This document shows, in pieces, positions 37,362-41,846 of a DNA stretch of 41,846 nt. Positions within the stretch are counted from its first letter, which is position 1. Every line of letters begins with the position of its first letter. The stretch comes from Candidatus Hatepunaea meridiana (GTDB lineage Bacteria > Electryoneota > AABM5-125-24 > Hatepunaeales > Hatepunaeaceae). Where the stretch lies: contig JAVCDD010000241.1 in the NCBI GenBank assembly GCA_030765125.1, positions 1 to 41,846 of the forward strand, written 5' to 3'. The position numbers were made by a program, and so were the translations under genes. Below the pieces are notes generated by a model. The model did not search any database. It worked only from the letters and a program-made list of their open reading frames with translations, and was not told the origin of the DNA.

Positions 37362-38552
37362 ATGCCCACACTGAACCTACGCCGATTCGCCAACCCCGAT
37401 ATGTTGAAGACTATTCAGCTGAAACACCTCATTCAACTTCTCAAACCCAATGAGGATTATCTCTCAGGGAGAGGACTGAGTTTATCAGCAGATAGGCATG
37501 AGGATTTTGATTATGAGCTGTTAGCGAATATCCTGATTGATCCCGACGGTCAAATACCTATGGATCTGCTCAACGCGCTGTATTTCGTTCACGAGATGTC
37601 GCATGAAGATGGTATGGATGATCTCATTCAAGGTGTTCAAGAGTCCGGTTTAGTGATTAGTTCAGAGGATGACTCCAGCCCAGCAGATATCGCGGTACAG
37701 GTGTGGTTGCAGGATAGTAATCTGCTTGAGCGTAAACATGCCGAGCAATCCATGCAAAAAAAACGATCCTTTGAGTACTTCCTGGCCGAAGAAACCTCCC
37801 TGAAAACTACACCATCCCTCGACACTCCAACAATTGCCATTCTGGAAAAGAATCTTGAGGAATGGTTTCTTGCAAATAAGCGAGGCCGAGGAACGAAGGT
37901 ATTCGCATTTGATCGTGAGGACGAGGTCAGATTCTTAGTGCGGCATGGTCGACCGTTTCGCCGCGAAGGAAGCATAGTTGATGGTCAATCCAGCAGCATA
38001 TTTTTTCGACCCGAAAATCATGATGTTCTGGTATATGATAAGGCGCTTGGCGAACTGAGAATGAATGCTGAGAACAAACGCATCAAGAAGATTTATCTGG
38101 AGTTTTTCGGTAAGTATCTTTTTGGCAACAAAAATCACTTCCCCGGTGCAAACAAGTACACGCTCGAACCCTTACGTATCGATGGTCGATCTTCGTTGGT
38201 CTGCAGTGATATCCCCGGTCTTGAATGGATTCGTCTGAAAGAGGTTCAATATTCCTGGGATAGCGAGATACCTGAGACCGAAATCCACAAGGCAACCGAC
38301 CTTTTTCAATGCATGGCTGATAGGGAAGAGGAAATTCCCGAGGAAGTAGGACTTATTGGCGCCAGCTTTGATGTGAAGTTTGAGAACATCCGGTCACCTC
38401 GGACGTTGACCATCTGTCGCGGAAACATTGCCCAATACAGCCACGACGATGACTGTGTATGTCTGGAGAAGTGGATGACGAAGCGCGGATTCATCCTTCC
38501 TGCAGGTGTTAATGACGCAGAGGCTAAAGATGAAGATGTGGTCGGCTCTTGA
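37362..38552 (+). CDS. Unrecognised 396-residue protein of the mobile element
   Basis: The function is unknown to me and I see no named domain, signal peptide or membrane helix, so it is probably cytosolic. GAGAGGAG lies eight bases before the ATG. The sequence begins MPTLNLRRFANPDML. It has conserved-looking segments NALYFVHEMSHEDGMDDL (helical, with HEMSH, which is not a full HExxH zinc site), PADIAVQVWLQD, FAFDREDEVRFLVRHGRPFRRE, YRPENHDVLVYD-like FFRPENHDVLVYDKALGELR, and a basic-acidic C-terminal half (YTLEPLRIDGRSSLVC, SFDVKFENIRSPRTLTI). The 3' end overlaps the start of the winged-helix gene by 23 bases, so the two act as one translational unit. A sensor or effector partner of that regulator is a reasonable guess only. 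Confidence 0.75.
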   Translation: MPTLNLRRFANPDMLKTIQLKHLIQLLKPNEDYLSGRGLSLSADRHEDFDYELLANILIDPDGQIPMDLLNALYFVHEMSHEDGMDDLIQGVQESGLVISSEDDSSPADIAVQVWLQDSNLLERKHAEQSMQKKRSFEYFLAEETSLKTTPSLDTPTIAILEKNLEEWFLANKRGRGTKVFAFDREDEVRFLVRHGRPFRREGSIVDGQSSSIFFRPENHDVLVYDKALGELRMNAENKRIKKIYLEFFGKYLFGNKNHFPGANKYTLEPLRIDGRSSLVCSDIPGLEWIRLKEVQYSWDSEIPETEIHKATDLFQCMADREEEIPEEVGLIGASFDVKFENIRSPRTLTICRGNIAQYSHDDDCVCLEKWMTKRGFILPAGVNDAEAKDEDVVGS

Positions 38553-39570
38553 ACGTTTGTCTAATCTATTAGGAACCACCGCGGATTGGCAGGATAAGCT
38601 CGGAAATGAGTTTGCCGTAATTCAACGTAAGTACCTGCGACCAACCGACCGGATCGCACAAACCTATCCATGTCCCAAGCTTAACAGCGAATATTGTCCG
38701 CGGGGGATTATAAAACATGGATCTGACGATTTTGCCGCCTATTGCCGCCAATCACCCAAACAGTGTGATACCTTGAATTTGAAAAAGGCAGATGTTATCC
38801 TTTATGAATTTCACCTTGAAAAACTCGCTCTCGAACTGGCTGACATCCTTGAACTAAATCCGATAAATAAGATAACGATACATAAACCCACCAGACCTAT
38901 CAAATTAGGCGACCAGCAGCTTGCCTCTTCCAAGACAATCCCTGTATTCTTCCAGATTAACGCACTGTTCCTTGATCTGAATGTCGTAATTCAAAACCTT
39001 TACGTAGAATCATCATCACCGGTTATTGTCCTTTCAACTTCCTTGAAGGGGCTGAAAGATCGCTGGATAGGTGCATGGCGTTCAAGCGGTATAGCGGTTC
39101 TGGCGATATCTAATCTTGTTTCCCGACCCGTTGGCAGCAATTGGATAGGAATGATGTCGCTCGTCGATGCTTATGATAAAGCACTAAAATCACAAACGAT
39201 TAGTGTTCCTGATGTTGGGAAAGGGGATCTGGTTGTAAATAGGACAACACGTGAAGCCAAGTTATATGGACACCGTTTGGAACTTCAACCCAGAGATTTC
39301 GATGTTCTTGTAATCATGGCTATAAAAGCTAAGGCAGGATCAAACCGAGTCGACAAGGAGGTTTTATTCAAGGCTGCGGTGGGAGCCTCTGACAGTGATG
39401 ATATAGAAGTAAATCCAAATGTTTTGGATAAACGCATTCATAATATCCGAACAGCTTTCAGAGCAGCAGTTAAAGATAAAGCGGAGAATGCGCTTGAGAT
39501 TTTAAAGACATATTCCAAGCATGGATGTGGTCTGACCATTTCAGAAGAGGAAATCGTAATCATAGAGTAA
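38530..39570 (+). CDS. Cys-rich winged-helix DNA-binding regulator
   Basis: I choose ATG 38530 because AGAGG lies six bases upstream; GTG 38506 and ATG 38512 are in frame but poorer. The N-terminal region has four to five cysteines (YPCPKLNSEYCPRG, AAYCRQSPKQC) with a nearby His, a probable zinc site. The middle (about 90-220) is an alpha/beta domain (SPVIVLSTSLKGLKDRWIGAWRSSGIAVLAISN). The C-terminal part (about 235-345) resembles an OmpR/PhoB-type winged helix: LYGHRLELQPRDFDVLVIMAIKA, then LDKRIHNIRTAFRAAV and KHGCGLTIS, the usual position of the YRL wing. It overlaps the 396-residue gene and ends just before a strong terminator. It is probably the transcription factor of the element. Confidence 0.72.
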   Translation: MKMWSALERLSNLLGTTADWQDKLGNEFAVIQRKYLRPTDRIAQTYPCPKLNSEYCPRGIIKHGSDDFAAYCRQSPKQCDTLNLKKADVILYEFHLEKLALELADILELNPINKITIHKPTRPIKLGDQQLASSKTIPVFFQINALFLDLNVVIQNLYVESSSPVIVLSTSLKGLKDRWIGAWRSSGIAVLAISNLVSRPVGSNWIGMMSLVDAYDKALKSQTISVPDVGKGDLVVNRTTREAKLYGHRLELQPRDFDVLVIMAIKAKAGSNRVDKEVLFKAAVGASDSDDIEVNPNVLDKRIHNIRTAFRAAVKDKAENALEILKTYSKHGCGLTISEEEIVIIE

Positions 39571-39595
39571 CCCTTCAAGTAATTCATCTTTTCAT

Positions 39596-39622
39596 AGCCG
39601 TCCATTTTGGGCGGCTTTTTTT
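39596..39622 (+). terminator. Rho-independent terminator after the winged-helix gene
   Basis: AGCCGTCC (39596-39603), loop ATTTT, GGGCGGCT (39609-39616; one G-T pair), then six T. It is a strong terminator 26 bases after the stop codon, so the two-gene unit 37362-39570 is transcribed separately from the genes that follow. Confidence 0.88.
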
Positions 39623-39691
39623 ATGCCTTTTTCTCCGGGAAGGAAAAAGGAAGGAAAAGGGAAGGATTTGTTCATGTTTTCTGAATTGAGA

Positions 39692-39700
39692 TGATATAAG
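39692..39700 (+). promoter_or_regulatory. Possible extended -10 promoter of the 107-residue gene
   Basis: TGATATAAG (an extended TGN plus TATAAG) lies about 50 bases before the ATG at 39753. No -35 is found at the normal distance. A 30-base purine-only-like tract (about 39637-39666, AAGGAAAA-type repeats) precedes it. Confidence 0.35.
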
Positions 39701-39752
39701 TTGATAGTGAATTTGAAAGAAACTATGCAACATCACTGGAGAAATTGCTCAA

Positions 39753-40076
39753 ATGAAGCATCAATACCTTTCCCAACCACGAAAACATCTGCTGAAGCTG
39801 ATGCAGGATATCAGCTTCGGGAGATTTGAAAACCTCACCATTCACGAAAGTGAACCGGTATTTGATCCTCCGATGCGGATCGTTCGTGAGGTACTCCTCG
39901 GCAAACGAGGACATAACAAACCGATGTCGCCGAGGCGCGAATATGAACTAAAGACACAGACGGTGGAATTGTTCGAATACTTCGATCGTGTTCGGAATGG
40001 AATAATTCCGCTGTTGAAAGTACAGGATGGATTGCCCTTTCAACTGCAGTTGGAAGAGCCCCTCATCCAGCAATAA
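39753..40076 (+). CDS. Small 107-residue protein of the mobile element
   Basis: I do not recognise a named domain. The sequence begins MKHQYLSQPRKHLLKLMQDISFGRFENL and contains FDPPMRIVREVLLGK, LKTQTVELFEYFDRV and a C-terminal VQDGLPFQLQLEE. This arrangement of a helix, a strand pair, a helix and a final strand resembles small companion proteins found near recombinase and sigma genes in other elements, as far as I can recall. The start has a distant GGAG, 11 bases upstream. It is followed after 157 bases by the sigma-factor gene, with two structured RNA segments between them. Confidence 0.65.
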   Translation: MKHQYLSQPRKHLLKLMQDISFGRFENLTIHESEPVFDPPMRIVREVLLGKRGHNKPMSPRREYELKTQTVELFEYFDRVRNGIIPLLKVQDGLPFQLQLEEPLIQQ

Positions 40077-40112
40077 CTCTATACACTAACACCAGACAAA
40101 CGGCTGGCCGAT

Positions 40113-40173
40113 AAACGGAGGCCGTTGTGGGTGTCGATCCCTTATGGGACGCCATTCACGACGACCTCCGTTT
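40113..40173 (+). other. Long imperfect hairpin between the 107-residue and sigma genes
   Basis: AAACGGAGG (40113-40121) pairs perfectly with CCTCCGTTT (40165-40173). Inside lie CGT/ACG and GTG/CAC pairs separated by single mismatches, and an apical TCCC-TTAT-GGGA hairpin (40138-40149). An alternative pairing of AACGGC (40099-40104) with GCCGTT (40121-40126) would disrupt it. TTTTGCTCTCTT follows, so it might act as a terminator or attenuator. Confidence 0.6.
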
Positions 40174-40187
40174 TGCTCTCTTAAGGT

Positions 40188-40235
40188 AGACCGGCACCCA
40201 GGGCGGACTCCTCCTCGGTCTGAGGAGGAATGATG
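40188..40235 (+). promoter_or_regulatory. Hairpin hiding the ribosome binding site of the sigma factor
   Basis: TCCTCCTC (40209-40216) is the exact complement of GAGGAGGA (40222-40229), loop GGTCT. The second arm is the Shine-Dalgarno of the sigma gene. AGACCG (40188-40193) can pair with CGGTCT (40216-40221), which uses the loop and one arm base and would open the site. The two folds exclude one another. Confidence 0.65.
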
Positions 40236-40823
40236 GGTAGTCGAAACCGCTACACCGGAATCGATGAGTCTACGGTCAAGCTCATCCGATTCATGGCGAA
40301 ACAACTGTGCAAGCAGTCGGGATTTTGCTATGCGGATCAGCCTGATATTGAGCAGGAACTAATGTTCGAGTTGGTGCGACATCTTCAGGATTATGATCCA
40401 TCCAAAGCCTCGCTTCGCACCTTTGCCACTGGGATTGTGCAACAGAAAATAGTCAATCTGATCGAAACTCAGTTTGCGCAAAAGCGTGATCCTCGCGCTA
40501 TCAACGGATCATTAAATGAATTTGTCCAGGTCGAAGATGATGGACATCCGGAGGAGAGATGGACTACGGTGGACATTGAAGAATATTTGCAATCGACCGG
40601 CGCGACGAATCGGAGCCGGGAAGAACGATTGGATCTCAAGATTGATCTTGAGATGGCGATAGGCAAGCTTCCGGAGGATCTGCGACGACTCTGTGAATTA
40701 TTTTCCGAGAAAAATATTACCGAGGTCTCACGCGAGTTAAACATTCCACGGTCAACGCTTTACACTGCGGTCAATAAGATTAAAAAACTGCTTGAAAATG
40801 CGGGATTGAAAATTTACCTGTGA
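40233..40823 (+). CDS. Sigma-70 family RNA polymerase sigma factor of the mobile element
   Basis: An approximately 196-residue factor with only sigma regions 2 and 4, as in ECF-type sigma factors. Region 2 is about 13-90 (DIEQELMFELVRHLQDYDPSKASLRTFATGIVQQKIVNLI; the aromatic and acidic pattern of -10 recognition). An acidic linker (VEDDGHPEERWTTVDIEEYL) follows. Region 4 is about 140-190 with a helix-turn-helix (LCELFSEKNITEVSRELNIPRSTLYTAVNKIKKLL). Of the two adjacent ATGs, 40233 has the better spacing from GAGGAGGA. That site is buried in a hairpin, so translation is probably controlled. Its natural targets could be the 47-bp repeats at 37074, 40828 and 41302; the 40828 copy begins just after its own stop codon. 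Confidence 0.85.
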   Translation: MGSRNRYTGIDESTVKLIRFMAKQLCKQSGFCYADQPDIEQELMFELVRHLQDYDPSKASLRTFATGIVQQKIVNLIETQFAQKRDPRAINGSLNEFVQVEDDGHPEERWTTVDIEEYLQSTGATNRSREERLDLKIDLEMAIGKLPEDLRRLCELFSEKNITEVSRELNIPRSTLYTAVNKIKKLLENAGLKIYL

Positions 40824-40827
40824 AATC

Positions 40828-40874
40828 GGTCGACACTTTTGACTCGTTTCCGGTAATAAGAAGGATAGGGGGGT
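40828..40874 (+). promoter_or_regulatory. 47-bp repeat, copy B
   Basis: One base differs from copy A (G for T in TTTCCxGTAATAAG). It starts four bases after the sigma gene and ends 24 bases before the ATG of the next gene. It is inverted relative to copy A and direct relative to copy C. Confidence 0.7.
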
Positions 40875-40898
40875 GTGATAAACCGTGCTAAGGAATCA

Positions 40899-41246
40899 AT
40901 GTACTGTACAAAATACACTTACAAATTTAAACCGGAGATACCGATGGATGCAGTGAAAGACTCCCTGCTTCTGGCTGTTATGGCTGTTGAAGGACTGAAA
41001 GGTCGAACACGGATTCAATTGGAAGCTCGGTTTCGACTGGACAGGATTGAGCGAAGTTGTGTGATCGATGCGAACACCGTCGTTGGTGATAGCATCGCCC
41101 GCATCTTCACGAGATTCCTGGCAAAGGAATTCGGCGAGCAAGCTTTCAAAGTAAAACGAGCCGACTCTTCAATTGAGACGAGCTCTTCAGATGAGGATCA
41201 TGAAATTTCCACTACTTGCTCGCACCGCCAAGCGGATGCCTCGTGA
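40899..41246 (+). CDS. Small 115-residue protein of the mobile element
   Basis: I choose ATG 40899 (MYCTKYTYKFKPEIPMD), which has AAGGA five bases upstream; the GTG at 40875 touches the end of repeat copy B. I do not recognise a named domain. The core (VKDSLLLAVMAVEGLKGRTRIQLEARFRLD...CVIDANTVVGDSIARIFTRFLAKEFGEQAFKVKR) looks like an alpha/beta fold with an alternation of helix and strand, well ordered up to about residue 92; the tail is rich in Ser, Asp and Glu and looks flexible. It is the first gene after the sigma factor and is probably expressed from the repeat promoter. Confidence 0.65.
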   Translation: MYCTKYTYKFKPEIPMDAVKDSLLLAVMAVEGLKGRTRIQLEARFRLDRIERSCVIDANTVVGDSIARIFTRFLAKEFGEQAFKVKRADSSIETSSSDEDHEISTTCSHRQADAS

Positions 41247-41301
41247 AAAGAGAAACGAACTCGATTAAAAATACAATTTCGAAATTTTTCGCTGATTTTA
41301 T

Positions 41302-41346
41302 CCGACACTTTTGACTCGTTTCCTGTAATAAGAAAGATAGGGGGGT
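41302..41346 (+). promoter_or_regulatory. 44-47 bp repeat, copy C
   Basis: It begins CCGACACTTTTGACTCG and ends AGATAGGGGGGTA, with one difference from copy A over 44 bases (A for G before GATAG). It ends 42 bases before the ATG of the last small gene in the window. Confidence 0.7.
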
Positions 41347-41388
41347 AGACATCAGTTAACGGATTACACTCGCGGAGATTGAACAAAT

Positions 41389-41694
41389 ATGCATACTAAA
41401 TCAATATCAACGGTTGACCTGAACGCACAGCAGCTCAGCAAGGCATGGCTTGAGGCAAAAGTCGACGAGGATGCATCGAAGGCGCACCGAATCAAAATCG
41501 AAGAAGCCATTGTTGCCAAGCTCGGCAAAAGCAAAGAGGGTTCAAAAACCCATGACCTGGATACACACAAGGTCACAATAACCGGGGTCATCAATAGGAC
41601 GCTGGACAAGAAGGTCTGGGAATCGATAAATGATCGGATCCCGGAGGAACTGAGACCTGTGACCTGTCTGAGATTACTGTTAGAGATGCATTGA
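41389..41694 (+). CDS. Small 101-residue protein, probably truncated at the C-terminus
   Basis: MHTKSISTVDLNAQQLSKAWLEAKVDEDASKAHRIKIEEAIVAKLGKSKEG is a long helical, charged beginning, followed by a short beta part (SKTHDLDTHKVTITGVINR) and KKVWESINDRIPEELRPV. As far as I recall, this beginning resembles small phage or element proteins of the DUF7173 kind, which continue for some 30 residues with a different end. Here the sequence after ELRPV (TCLRLLLEMH) looks unlike that, and another frame with sensible codon content takes over. A frameshift or replacement of the 3' end is likely. Copy C of the repeat is its presumed promoter. Confidence 0.6.
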   Translation: MHTKSISTVDLNAQQLSKAWLEAKVDEDASKAHRIKIEEAIVAKLGKSKEGSKTHDLDTHKVTITGVINRTLDKKVWESINDRIPEELRPVTCLRLLLEMH

Positions 41695-41804
41695 GGGTTG
41701 CAGATCAATTGAAAGCTCCGACGCGGATCAGGATTCAGGAAGATGACAAATATTGGAGTATTGTACAGTATCGTTTCTATGAGAATGAATCTCTGCATAT
41801 CTAA
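41634..41804 (+). other. Open frame overlapping the end of the last gene
   Basis: A frame without ATG runs from 41634 to the TAA at 41802-41804 and encodes a protein-like sequence (DLSEITVRDALRVADQLKAP..., KYWSIVQYRFYENE). It could begin at TTG 41691, which overlaps the TGA of the previous gene, or be the shifted continuation of that gene. After it only 42 bases remain; a TTG with a purine-rich upstream may open another gene there, cut by the window end. Confidence 0.35.
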
Positions 41805-41846
41805 ATCAAAGAGGATTTGGAAAAGGAGAAATACGAACCAGTTGAA

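Noticed and set aside
37362..38552. HEMSH in the 396-residue protein as a zinc protease site
   Set aside because: A zincin needs HExxH; here the spacing is His-Glu-Met-Ser-His, which fits formally, but the surrounding residues are not hydrophobic as usual, the helix is acidic downstream and no third ligand is visible. I keep it only as a weak possibility.
40086..40304. A 72-residue minus-strand frame before the sigma gene
   Set aside because: It overlaps two RNA hairpins and the sigma start; the high Arg/Gly content reflects the GC-rich stems.

Overview
The window looks like a chromosomal piece of a diderm (Gram-negative-type) bacterium, probably from an uncultured lineage of the FCB-like type. 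The evidence is two lipobox lipoproteins, periplasmic PD40/TolB-like propellers, PEGA-domain proteins, an ASH/choice-of-anchor-D plus cadherin-like giant surface protein, and moderate-to-low GC. I cannot name the phylum with confidence.

Layout: (1) 1-1034, the 3' part of a large serine recombinase gene, broken by a one-base deletion. (2) 1084-4880, a divergent pair: a secreted caspase-like (C14) protein with PEGA domains (minus) and a secreted LPP20/DUF4384-like protein (plus). A very good sigma-70 promoter drives the caspase gene. (3) 4969-34112, one long minus-strand gene series of 11 genes, read from 34112 down to 4969: membrane-anchored PEGA/TPR protein with a Lys-Pro spacer, PD40 propeller, giant acidic adhesin-like lipoprotein (about 34 cadherin-like repeats, split by one amber codon), PD40 propeller with DUF5683-like membrane modules, small secreted protein, and a complete oligopeptide-type ABC importer (binding protein, two permeases, two ATPases), ending with a HEAT-repeat lipoprotein. 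Gaps are short and several genes overlap by ATGA. (4) 34113-34894, an intergenic region holding a probable promoter and palindrome for the big operon, and an apparent 3' end of an initiator-type tRNA followed by a rho-independent terminator. (5) 34895-41846, a mobile element: an intact 610-residue large serine recombinase coupled to a small upstream ORF (minus), then on the plus strand an unrecognised 396-residue protein, a winged-helix regulator, a 107-residue protein, a sigma factor, and two more small proteins.

How the genes may work together: the 29-kb series looks like one envelope-associated programme combining a giant surface lipoprotein, periplasmic propeller and scaffold proteins and peptide import. 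This is inference from gene order. In the mobile element, three almost identical 44-47 bp sequences sit directly before the recombinase unit and before two small genes. Together with the element-encoded sigma factor, whose ribosome binding site is buried in a hairpin with a mutually exclusive alternative pairing, they suggest a self-contained regulon for controlling excision or expression. Two copies are inverted around a 3.7-kb segment, so DNA inversion is an alternative reading.

The two recombinase genes point at each other across the 34-kb surface cassette. Their encoded proteins are clearly homologous but diverged, so they look like independent insertions and not a recent duplication.
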